Part shown: positions 17,350 through 25,632 of the stretch, one piece after another | Layout of the letters: every line of letters starts with the position of its first letter | Numbering within the stretch: position 1 is the first letter of the stretch | Assembly: GCA_005883575.1 (NCBI GenBank) | Contig: VBFH01000028.1 | Coordinates: 25,948-89,947 of the forward strand | Length of the DNA: 64,000 nucleotides | DNA from: Chloroflexota bacterium | GTDB taxonomy: Bacteria; Chloroflexota; Dormibacteria; Dormibacterales; Dormibacteraceae | Direction of reading: 5' to 3' | Notes under the pieces: generated by a model | Told to the model about the DNA's origin: nothing | Database searches by the model: none | What the model saw: the letters and a program-made list of their open reading frames with translations, nothing else | Made by a program: the position numbers and the translations under genes

Positions 17350-18670
17350 CCAGGCGCCGGCTCGCGGCCGCGATGTCGCGCGTGATCTCATCCTCGTCTG
17401 CGGTAAGCAGCCGGCCTTCCCGAACCACCACCCGCCCGTTGACGAGCACGGTCTGGGCGCGCGCCGGCGGGGCAAGGGCCAGACCCGCGAGCGGATCCTT
17501 GATTCCCGCATGGGCAAGGTCGTCGACTCGGAAGCAGGCTATGTCCGCGCACTTGCCCGGTTCGAGACTGCCGCAGTCGTCTCGACCCAGACAGTCCGCG
17601 CCACCTCGCGTCGCCAGCCGCCAGGCGCCGCGGGCGTCCAGCGCTTGCGCAGAAGAGGCCCTCACCCGGGCAAGCAGGAGTGCCAGATGTGCCTCCATCG
17701 CGAGGTTCGCGTCCTCGTTGCTCGCCGAGCCGTCGACGCCCAGACCGACGCGCGCGCCCGCCCGGACGAGGTGCTCCACCCTGCAGGCCCCGGCGCCGAG
17801 GCGCATGTTGCTCGACGGGCAGTGGGCGATGCCCGTCTTGACCTCGGCGATGCGGTCGATCTCAGCATTGTTCAGGTGAATCCCGTGGGCGTACCACACG
17901 TCGTCGCCGGTCCAACCCAGGTCCTCCATCAGCTCGACTGGCCGCCGGCCGAACCTTTCGACGCAGAAGCGTTCCTCGTCGAGCGTCTCGGCCAGGTGAG
18001 TGTGCAGCCGCACACGGTGGTGGCGGGCCAGCTCGGCGGAGTCGCGCATGAGCTGAGGCGTGACCGAGAACGGCGAGCAAGGCGCGACCACGACCCTGCA
18101 CATCGAACCCGGTTTCGGATTGTGAAAGCGCTTGATCATCAACTCGGTATGGGCGAGGATCGCGTCGTCTTCCTCGACCACGGTGTCCGGCGGCAGCCCG
18201 CCTTGCGATTCGCCGAGCGACATCGAGCCGCGACAGGGATGGAAGCGCAGCCCCAGCTCTCGGGCCGTCTCGACCAGAGCTTCGAAGATGCCATGGCCCC
18301 CGTGTGGGAAGACGTAATGGTGGTCGGTCGACAGGGTGCAGCCGCTCAGCATGAGGCGCGCCATCGCGGCTCGCGCAGCGACGCGAACCGTGCCGGCATC
18401 GATGCGTGCCCACACGGGGTACAGCGCGCGCAGCCACTCGAACAGCGTGCCGTCCGTCACGTAGCCGCGCGTCGCCCACTGGTACATGTGATCGTGAGCG
18501 TTGACGAGACCGGGCATAGCGACGCAGTTGAGCTCGTTCACCCACTCGTCGGCATGCGGCGCCGGCCCAGAGCCGGTGGCGGCGACCATGCCATCGCGAA
18601 TGAACACCCAGCCGTTCTCGATCTCCTGGCTGCCCGTGACGACCAGCCCGGCGCGAAGTAGAAGCGTCAA
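17336..18670 (-). CDS. Guanine/8-oxoguanine deaminase-like amidohydrolase
   Basis: MPGLVNAHDHMYQWATRGYVTDGTLFEWL, STDHHYVFP, HTHLAETLDEERFCVERFGRRPVELMEDLGW, HGIHLNNAEI, GLGVDGSASNED. Confidence 0.88.
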   Translation of the reverse strand: MTLLLRAGLVVTGSQEIENGWVFIRDGMVAATGSGPAPHADEWVNELNCVAMPGLVNAHDHMYQWATRGYVTDGTLFEWLRALYPVWARIDAGTVRVAARAAMARLMLSGCTLSTDHHYVFPHGGHGIFEALVETARELGLRFHPCRGSMSLGESQGGLPPDTVVEEDDAILAHTELMIKRFHNPKPGSMCRVVVAPCSPFSVTPQLMRDSAELARHHRVRLHTHLAETLDEERFCVERFGRRPVELMEDLGWTGDDVWYAHGIHLNNAEIDRIAEVKTGIAHCPSSNMRLGAGACRVEHLVRAGARVGLGVDGSASNEDANLAMEAHLALLLARVRASSAQALDARGAWRLATRGGADCLGRDDCGSLEPGKCADIACFRVDDLAHAGIKDPLAGLALAPPARAQTVLVNGRVVVREGRLLTADEDEITRDIAAASRRLATGD

Positions 18671-20958
18671 AGCGTGAGATCGTGCGGTCGGACGGGCACG
18701 CGCGTGATGTCGCGACCGGTGGCGGCGCGGATCGCGGCCACGATCGCGGGACCGGACGAGATCGTCGGCGGCTCGCCCACGCCCTTCAGGCCGTAAGGCG
18801 AGTTCGGATCGCCGAGCTCGAGGATGTCCATGCGGACGGGTGGCATGTCGAGGATCGTCGGCAGCAGGTAGTCGGTGAACGACGCGTTGCGGATCACGCC
18901 GTCCTTGACCAGGATCTCCTCCATCACGGCAAGGCCGAGGCCTTGCGCGGCGCCGCCCTCGAGCTGGCCCTGCACGGCGAGCGGGTTGATCGCCATGCCG
19001 ACGTCCTGCGCCGTCGCCAGCTCCACGACCTTGACCAGGCCGAGCTCCGTGTCGACGTCGACCACCGCGCGATGCGCGGCGAACGCGAACTGCATGTGCG
19101 CGTCAGCCTGTCCGGTCTCGGGGTCCAGGTGGTGAGTGCGGCGGGGATGAAATGTGCGCGTCTCTTCGATCACCTCGTCGCCGAGAAGCGTCGCGAGGGA
19201 CACGATCGGCTTGCCGTCGGCGCCGACCACCGAGTCGTTCTCGATCCGCAGCACGTTCGCGGGGTAGAGCTCGGACTGCGCGATCTCGCACACGCGCTTG
19301 CACACGGCTTCGGCCGCCGCCTTGACCGCGCCGCCCGTGATGTAGGTCTGGCGTGACGCGGATGAGGACCCCGCCGAGCCGATGCGCGTGTCGGCGTTGA
19401 GGACGACGATCTCGTTGACGCCGAGCTCGCTTCCGGCGATCTGGGCCTGCACCATCACCATGCCCTGCCCCACCTCCGCCGCCGCGGTGTGGACCTCGAC
19501 CCGCGGCTTGCCGCCGGCGACGAACAGGCGCACGCGAGCAGTCGAGTGGTCGTCGAACCCCTCGGAGTAGCCGATGTTCTTGAAGCCGGCGGCGTAGCCG
19601 ACGCCGCGCGTCACGCCCTCGCCATGCGTCGTGTTCGAGACTCCTCCCGGCAGGGATGTCAGAGGCGTCCCTTCTCCCCGGCCCTCCACCCCAATGGGGA
19701 GGGAGAACGACATCACCCGGCGCAGTAGTTCGGCGACCGGCACAGGGCCGTCGATGACCTGGCCGGTGATCATCTCCGTGCCGGTCTCCATCGCGTTGCG
19801 GATCCGGAGCTCAACCGGATCCATGCCCAGCGCCGCGGCCAGCTTGTCCATCTGCGCCTCGTGCGCATAACAGTTCTGGACCGAGCCGAACCCCCGCATG
19901 GCGCCGCACGGCGGGTTGTTCGTATAAACGACGAGGCCGTCGATGGTCGCGTTCGGGCACCGGTAAGGGCCGGCCGAGAAGCAGGTCGCGTTGGCGATCA
20001 CGGCGGTCGAGCTCGACGCGTAGGCGCCGCCGTCGAGGAGTATCCGCGCCTTGACGTAAACCAGGGTGCCGTCGCGGTCGGCTCCATGCTCGTAGGCCAG
20101 GCGGCCGGGATGACGGTGGACGTGGCCGACGAACGACTCCGGCCGCGAGTAGGAGATCTTCACAGGCTGCCCGGTCTTCAGCGCGAGCATGCATGCATGC
20201 GCCTGCATCGAGAGATCCTCCCGGGCGCCGAATGCGCCGCCTATGCCCGCCATCGTGAGCCGAACCTTCTCCAGCGGCAGCCCGAGGACACGCGCCAGCT
20301 GCTGCTGGTCGATGTGCAGCCACTGGGTCGCGATGTAGAGGTCGACGCCGCCCTCGCCGTCCGGAACCGCGAGCCCCGACTCGGGGCCCAGCGGCGCCTG
20401 GTCCTGCATGCCGATCTCGTACTCGCCCTTGACCACCACGTCGGCGCGCGCGGCCTGTTCGCCGTGGCGGATCTTGACGTGCCGGAGCAGGTTGCCGTTT
20501 GGATGCAGGCGAGGCGCGCCAGGGGAAAGCGCCTGCTCGGGGTCGACGACAGGAGGCAGGACTTGGTACTCGACATGCACCTTCGCCGCCGCGCGCCGCG
20601 CCTGCTCGGGATGGTCCGCGGCGACGAGCGCCACCGCCTCTCCCCAGTAGCGCACGAAGTCATGGGCCAGGACCGGCTGGTCCTCGAACTCGAGACCGTA
20701 CAGATTCTTCCCAGGCACATCCTCGTGCGTGAGCACAGCTCGCACGCCGGGCATCGTGCGCGCGGCAGCCGTATCAATCGACAGGATCCGCGCATACGGG
20801 TGCGGACTGCGCACGGTGGCGCCCCAAAGCATGCCCTCCACCTGCAAGTCGGATGAATAGGGAAACTCCCCGCGCACCTTGAGCAGGCCGTCCGGCCGCT
20901 GCACGCCGTCGCCGACGCGGCCGCGGATGGCGGTGGGCGGCGCGAGGCGCGGCCTCAC
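18667..20958 (-). CDS. Xanthine dehydrogenase molybdenum-binding subunit
   Basis: VGDGVQRPDGLLKVRGEFPYSSDLQVEGMLWGATVRSPHPYARIL...AMRGFGSVQNCYAHEAQMDKLA...YGLKGVGEPPTISSGPAIVAAIRAATG; GTG start overlapping FeS stop. Confidence 0.92.
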   Translation of the reverse strand: MRPRLAPPTAIRGRVGDGVQRPDGLLKVRGEFPYSSDLQVEGMLWGATVRSPHPYARILSIDTAAARTMPGVRAVLTHEDVPGKNLYGLEFEDQPVLAHDFVRYWGEAVALVAADHPEQARRAAAKVHVEYQVLPPVVDPEQALSPGAPRLHPNGNLLRHVKIRHGEQAARADVVVKGEYEIGMQDQAPLGPESGLAVPDGEGGVDLYIATQWLHIDQQQLARVLGLPLEKVRLTMAGIGGAFGAREDLSMQAHACMLALKTGQPVKISYSRPESFVGHVHRHPGRLAYEHGADRDGTLVYVKARILLDGGAYASSSTAVIANATCFSAGPYRCPNATIDGLVVYTNNPPCGAMRGFGSVQNCYAHEAQMDKLAAALGMDPVELRIRNAMETGTEMITGQVIDGPVPVAELLRRVMSFSLPIGVEGRGEGTPLTSLPGGVSNTTHGEGVTRGVGYAAGFKNIGYSEGFDDHSTARVRLFVAGGKPRVEVHTAAAEVGQGMVMVQAQIAGSELGVNEIVVLNADTRIGSAGSSSASRQTYITGGAVKAAAEAVCKRVCEIAQSELYPANVLRIENDSVVGADGKPIVSLATLLGDEVIEETRTFHPRRTHHLDPETGQADAHMQFAFAAHRAVVDVDTELGLVKVVELATAQDVGMAINPLAVQGQLEGGAAQGLGLAVMEEILVKDGVIRNASFTDYLLPTILDMPPVRMDILELGDPNSPYGLKGVGEPPTISSGPAIVAAIRAATGRDITRVPVRPHDLTL
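19671..19708. repeat. Palindromic element lying inside XDH coding sequence
   Basis: CTTCTCCCCGGCCCTCCACCCCAATGGGGAGGGAGAAC; nested inverted repeats TTCTCCCC/GGGGAGGGAGAA and CTCCACCCC/GGGGAGGGAG. Confidence 0.45.
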
Positions 20959-21422
20959 AGGCGGCCCGCGGCGAGGTTCACGGCGTCGATGATCTTGGCG
21001 TAGCCGGTGCACCGGCATACGTTTCCCGCCAGCGCTTCGCGGATCTGCGCCTCGCTCGGGTGCGGCACCCGGTGCAGTAGATCGTGGGTGGCGACGACCA
21101 GGCCAGGGGTGCAGAACCCGCATTGCACCGCGCCGGCCTCGACGTAAGCCTGCTGGACCTTTGCGCCCTCGAGTCCCTCGATCGTCACCACCGACCTACC
21201 ATTGGCCTGGCCGCCGAGGACCAGGCAAGCGCAGACCAGCGTGCCGTCGAGGTAGACGGAGCATGAACCGCACTCGCCCTGCTCGCACGCGTTCTTGGAC
21301 CCGTAGAGGCCAAAGCGCTCGCGCAGCACATACAGCAGGCTTTCGCCCTCCCAGACACCATCCGCCACCTGCTTGTGGCCGTTGACCGTGCAGCTGACCT
21401 TCACGCCGCGGCCCAGGCCCAT
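20955..21422 (-). CDS. Xanthine dehydrogenase 2Fe-2S subunit
   Basis: CEQGECGSCSVYLDGTLVCAC...VQCGFCTPGLVVATHDLL...GNVCRCTGYAKIIDAV. Confidence 0.95.
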   Translation of the reverse strand: MGLGRGVKVSCTVNGHKQVADGVWEGESLLYVLRERFGLYGSKNACEQGECGSCSVYLDGTLVCACLVLGGQANGRSVVTIEGLEGAKVQQAYVEAGAVQCGFCTPGLVVATHDLLHRVPHPSEAQIREALAGNVCRCTGYAKIIDAVNLAAGRL

Positions 21423-22249
21423 TCGAGGCAGCGGCGCGCCATCACGGCCAGAGCGTGGCGGCGATACGTGGCGGTGCCGCGGACGTCGTCGATCGGCTTC
21501 GCGGCGGCGGCGACCAGCTCACCAAACCGACGCAATGTCGCGTCGCTGGGTCGCGCCCTGTTCTCCCAGTCGAGCTCGCCCTGGATGAATTCCTCAGCCT
21601 CGATAGCCCGCAGCGGCGTCGGTCCCGCCGATCCGATACCGCTGCCCACGCGACGCCTTTCGAGATCGATCGCAAGCGCAAACGAGCAAACGGCGATGAC
21701 CATCGCGTTGCGCGTCCCCACCTTGGAGAACTGCTGCGGCCCTCGCGCCGGCTCGACGAGGAATGCAGCTATCAGCTCGTCCTTACGCATCGCGTTGCGT
21801 TTCGGCCCGGTGAAGAACTCACCCACTGCAAGGCGGCGAACCCCCGAGGTCGAGGCGAGCTCGACCTGCGAGTCCGACGCAAGAAGCGGCGGATGCGCAT
21901 CGCCCGCCGGCGAGGCGGTTCCAAGGTTGCCTCCCACGGTGCCGCGGTTGCGAATCTGCGGGGAACCCACCGTCCGCGAGGCGATGGCCAGGCCGGGCAG
22001 CCGATCGCCGAGCTCGTTGATAAGCTGCGAGTAGGTGACTCCGGCGCCGATCCGCAGAAGCCCGTCGTCCGTCCCCCACTGCGTGAGCTCGGAGATTCGC
22101 GTCAGGTCGATGATCGCCTCCGGACGGCGGTGGTCCAGGTTCAGCTCGACCATCACGTCCGTCCCGCCCACGATCGGCATGGCTTCCGGATGGGCGGCCT
22201 TCATGGCGAGCGCCTCCGACCAGGTGGCCGGCTGAAAGAACTCCATCAC
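21401..22249 (-). CDS. Xanthine dehydrogenase FAD-binding subunit
   Basis: MMEFFQPATWSEALAMKAAHPEAMPIVGGTDVMVELN...SPQIRNRGTVGGNLGTASPAGDAHPPLLA. Confidence 0.93.
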   Translation of the reverse strand: MMEFFQPATWSEALAMKAAHPEAMPIVGGTDVMVELNLDHRRPEAIIDLTRISELTQWGTDDGLLRIGAGVTYSQLINELGDRLPGLAIASRTVGSPQIRNRGTVGGNLGTASPAGDAHPPLLASDSQVELASTSGVRRLAVGEFFTGPKRNAMRKDELIAAFLVEPARGPQQFSKVGTRNAMVIAVCSFALAIDLERRRVGSGIGSAGPTPLRAIEAEEFIQGELDWENRARPSDATLRRFGELVAAAAKPIDDVRGTATYRRHALAVMARRCLEWAWAAA

Positions 22250-23115
22250 CAGGCGAGGCCCGGCTCCGGCGAGTCGTCGCGGGTGACCGTTCCCTCGATC
22301 AAGCCATACGGCCGGTCCGACGCATAGAAGACCTCGTTGTCGTTGGCCAGACCGAAGGGCGAGAGGTCAACGACGAAGTGGTGCTTGTTCGGCATCGACA
22401 TCCGGATCTCGGCGACTTCGGGATGTGCCTCGAGGACGGCCGAGCCCATCGCATAAAGCGTTTGCTGCAGGGAGAGGCTGTGCTTGGACGCGAACGCCTC
22501 GAGCAGCAGCCGGCGTACGCCGGCGAAGGACTTCGCCCAGTCAGCCTGCGCGTCGCGGTAGCGCCAGCGTGCGGCGAGCGAGGTCGCCATGATCCGGTCA
22601 CGCGTCTCGGGCAGGGTCGTGAAACGGTCCTTGACGTAGCCATGGAACTCCGAGCCCGCCGACTTGAGGACGACAAGGTCGGTGAGACCAGCGACGACCC
22701 ACGTGCCGTCGTCGGTGCAGGTCACCATGGCGAGGCGCTTCTCCGATCCCTGGCGCACGAAGGCGTGGTCGTGCGGATTCCCCTTCACGTGGATCCGCGC
22801 CCAGGCGCGCTCCTCGATCGCGACACGCGCCCGGTACACGGAGGCGAACTCGCTGACGAAGTGGCGCGCGAGCCGGATGCCGAAATCCTCGATCTCGCCG
22901 ATGGGGTCGCGGGCAAAGGCGAAGACCGTGTTCTTCTGTGTGTCGGTGGGCACGACCTTGCTGTTGTCGCCGGTCAAGTGGGTCTCGGCGAAGTCGCCGG
23001 CGAGGGCGACGCTGACGTTCAGGTCTTTGAGCTCGTGGGTCGCGCCTTGTTTGGTGACCCGCACAACGTGCGTCTCGGCCTTGCCGTACTGGTTGTCTCC
23101 GAGGACGATTGGCAT
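22246..23115 (-). CDS. Urate oxidase (uricase)
   Basis: MPIVLGDNQYGKAETHVVRVTK...LTGDNSKVVPTDTQKNTVFAFAR...GLTDLVVLKSAGSEFHGYVKDRFTTLPETRDRIMATSL...MPNKHHFVVDLSPFGLANDNEVFYA. Confidence 0.97.
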   Translation of the reverse strand: MPIVLGDNQYGKAETHVVRVTKQGATHELKDLNVSVALAGDFAETHLTGDNSKVVPTDTQKNTVFAFARDPIGEIEDFGIRLARHFVSEFASVYRARVAIEERAWARIHVKGNPHDHAFVRQGSEKRLAMVTCTDDGTWVVAGLTDLVVLKSAGSEFHGYVKDRFTTLPETRDRIMATSLAARWRYRDAQADWAKSFAGVRRLLLEAFASKHSLSLQQTLYAMGSAVLEAHPEVAEIRMSMPNKHHFVVDLSPFGLANDNEVFYASDRPYGLIEGTVTRDDSPEPGLAW

Positions 23116-23445
23116 TCAGGTTCCTTTGTAGGTGGTGTAGCCGAAGGCGCTCAGCAGCAGCGGGACGTGCAGGTGGCCGCCGTCGAACGTGAAGACTACG
23201 GACACCGAGGGGTAGAAGGCGCCGAGTCCGGAGCGCTCGAAGTAGGGCCTGGTGTCGAACTCCAGTCGGTACTCGGCCGCGTCGAGCTCTTCGTCGGTGA
23301 AGTCGCCAACCCGGCCGTCGGCGTCGGTCACGGCCTGGGCGAGCTCCTTCCAATCACCGTCTGGCTCGCGCCGATGCAGCACGACGGCCAACCCGGCGGC
23401 CGGGGTGCCGCGCATGGTGTCGAGGACGTGTGTTGAGATGCTCAT
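23116..23445 (-). CDS. 5-hydroxyisourate hydrolase
   Basis: MSISTHVLDTMRGTPAAGLAVVLHRR...TDADGRV...YRLEFDTRPYFERSGLGAFYPSVSVVFTF...HVPLLLSAFGYTTYKGT (variant of the typical YRGS end). Confidence 0.96.
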   Translation of the reverse strand: MSISTHVLDTMRGTPAAGLAVVLHRREPDGDWKELAQAVTDADGRVGDFTDEELDAAEYRLEFDTRPYFERSGLGAFYPSVSVVFTFDGGHLHVPLLLSAFGYTTYKGT

Positions 23446-23936
23446 CGGTCCAGCATCTCCAGCAGCCGCATCCGAGTGATCTTGCGCTGCTCGGCCGCGG
23501 CTTCCTCGAGCTCGGTGACCGGGTCGTTGTTCATGCGCCGCCTCAGGGCGTGGAGAAGCTCGGCGGCGCTACGCCCGCGCGCCGCGATGATGAAGACGTG
23601 CCCGAAGCGCTGCTCATACTTGCGATTTTCCGACGTCAACGCCGCGAGCGTCCGGCCCGACGCCTGGCGGACGCCGCTCTGCTCCCGTTCCGAGGTCGCC
23701 GGCGCGTGCCCTCCTCGCTCGCCGATGCGCGGGTGCGCTGCGAAAGCCCGCAGCCAGTCGCCGGGCTTGAGCTCCGACCAGGCGACCTCGGCGACGTCCA
23801 GAAGGTGGTCAACATCCGGGTACGGCCGGCCTGACGCCACCTGCGCCGCCCATGAGCGGTCCGCGAAACACTCGTAGAGCCGGTCCTCCACCTCCTGGTT
23901 GGGCAGGGCGTTGAACCTGGCAAGGCCGTCACTCAA
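23442..23936 (-). CDS. OHCU (2-oxo-4-hydroxy-4-carboxy-5-ureidoimidazoline) decarboxylase
   Basis: AFAAHPRIGERGGH...EQSGV...YEQRFGHVFIIAARGRSAAELLHALRRRMNNDPVTELEEAAAEQRKITRMRLLEML. Confidence 0.95.
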   Translation of the reverse strand: MSDGLARFNALPNQEVEDRLYECFADRSWAAQVASGRPYPDVDHLLDVAEVAWSELKPGDWLRAFAAHPRIGERGGHAPATSEREQSGVRQASGRTLAALTSENRKYEQRFGHVFIIAARGRSAAELLHALRRRMNNDPVTELEEAAAEQRKITRMRLLEMLDR

Positions 23937-25599
23937 TCCCCAGCGGCACCAGCTCGAAGCGGCCGACGTCGACCAGGCCGCGGTCGGTGATCTTGAGCTC
24001 GGGGATAACGGACAGCGCGAGGAAGCTCAACGTCATGAAAGGCGAGGTCATCGTCACGCCCATCGAGTTGAGCCGCCGCTCCATCGACCGCAGCCGCTCA
24101 TCGACCTCGGCCAGCGGCCGGTCGCTCATCAGCCCGGCCACCGGCAGCGGCAGCTCCTCGACCGCGCGGCCGCCCTCGGCGATGACGATCCCGCCGCCGA
24201 TCTCTGCCAATCGGGTCGCGCATACTGCCATATCGCGGTCGTCGACGCCGAGCAAGACGATGTTGTGCGCGTCGTGCGCCACAGTCGATGCGAACGCACC
24301 GCGCTTCAGCCCGACATTGGTCGCGAATCCGAGCCCGATGCGCCCGCTCGCGTGATGCCGCTCGACAACCGCGATCTTGACGAGGTCGCGTGCGGCGTCG
24401 GCGACGATGCAGCCGTCTTCGACGGTGGGCTCTACGCTCTCGACGCCGGTCACGAGCTGCGCCGGGATGACGCGCATCACGCGGATCTTCTTCGGACCGG
24501 CCGCGACGCGAAACGACGTCGCGGCGAGCGGCGCCAGGCTCACCGTCTGGCGAACCCAATCCGGCACCTCGACCTTCACGTGGCGAGGCGGGGCGCCGCG
24601 CTTCAAAACCTGGCGTGGATTGAACGTCTTCAGGTCGTCCAGAACAAGAATGTCGGCCTGGTAACCCGGCGCGATCGCGCCGAGGTGCCACAGCCGGTGA
24701 CAGGTCGCGGGGTTGATCGTCGCCATGACGAGCGCGTCTTCCGGGCTGACGCCCTCTTCGACGGCGACGCGGACCATCTGGTTTATATGGCCCTGCTCGA
24801 CGATGAAATCGGGCTCGCGGTCGTCGGTGCAGAACGCGCAGCGCTCGGTGCCATATCGCTTGACCAGCGGAAGCAGGTCACGGAGGTTGCGCGCGATCGA
24901 GGCCTCGCGGAGCAGCACCCACATCCCAAGGCGGCGCTTCTCCAACGCCTCCTCGAAGGTCATGGCCTCGTGGTCGGAGCCGATACCGGCCGCCACGTAG
25001 GCGTTGAGCGCTGGGCCGCGCACGCCCGGCGCGTGACCGTCGACGTGATCGGTGAGGCCGGTTTCGAGTTTCGCGAGCTCCGATTCGCGGCCGCCGATGA
25101 CGCCTGGGAAGTTCATCATCTCAGCAATCCCGATCGTGCGGCTGCGGCGCAGCAGACTCTCGATGTCGCCCGTCGTGAACGGGCGGCGTGGTGATTCGAA
25201 TTGCGAGGCGGGCACGCAGGACGAGGCCATGACATAGACGTCGAGCGGCAGATCCTCGCAGCAGTCGAGCAGCCAGTGGATGCCGTCTGTCCCAAGCACG
25301 TTGGCGATCTCGTGGGGATCGGCGACGACCGCAGTTGTGCCATGCACCAGGACCGCGCGGGCGAACTCGTCGACCATGAGCTTGGACGATTCGAGGTGCA
25401 TGTGGGCGTCGATGAATCCGGGGACGAGGTAGGCGCCCGAGACTTCAAGCTGCTCGCGGCCCTCGTACCTGCCCAACCCGACGACGTGGCCGTCCTGGAT
25501 CGCGACGTCCACGTCCAGCCACTCCTTGGTGAAGACCGACAAGACGTGGCCGCCGGACACCACAAGATCGGCCGGCTCGTCGCCTCGCGCGACGGCCAT
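23929..25599 (-). CDS. ade: Adenine deaminase
   Basis: MAVARGDEPADLVVSGGHVLSVFTKEWLDVDVAIQDG...VPGFIDAHMHLESSKLMVDEFARAVLVHGTTAVVADPHEIANVLG...CTDDREPDFI...VAHDAHNIVLLGVDDRDM; start restricted to ATG 25599. Confidence 0.94.
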   Translation of the reverse strand: MAVARGDEPADLVVSGGHVLSVFTKEWLDVDVAIQDGHVVGLGRYEGREQLEVSGAYLVPGFIDAHMHLESSKLMVDEFARAVLVHGTTAVVADPHEIANVLGTDGIHWLLDCCEDLPLDVYVMASSCVPASQFESPRRPFTTGDIESLLRRSRTIGIAEMMNFPGVIGGRESELAKLETGLTDHVDGHAPGVRGPALNAYVAAGIGSDHEAMTFEEALEKRRLGMWVLLREASIARNLRDLLPLVKRYGTERCAFCTDDREPDFIVEQGHINQMVRVAVEEGVSPEDALVMATINPATCHRLWHLGAIAPGYQADILVLDDLKTFNPRQVLKRGAPPRHVKVEVPDWVRQTVSLAPLAATSFRVAAGPKKIRVMRVIPAQLVTGVESVEPTVEDGCIVADAARDLVKIAVVERHHASGRIGLGFATNVGLKRGAFASTVAHDAHNIVLLGVDDRDMAVCATRLAEIGGGIVIAEGGRAVEELPLPVAGLMSDRPLAEVDERLRSMERRLNSMGVTMTSPFMTLSFLALSVIPELKITDRGLVDVGRFELVPLGIE

Positions 25600-25632
25600 C
25601 CAGTGTGCGTCGATGACGGAGACTTTAGCGAC

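Noticed and set aside
20185-20205. GCATGCATGCATGCGCCTGCATCG palindromic run
   Set aside because: Falls in well-conserved XDH codons (Q-A-H-A-C-M region); likely codon coincidence.
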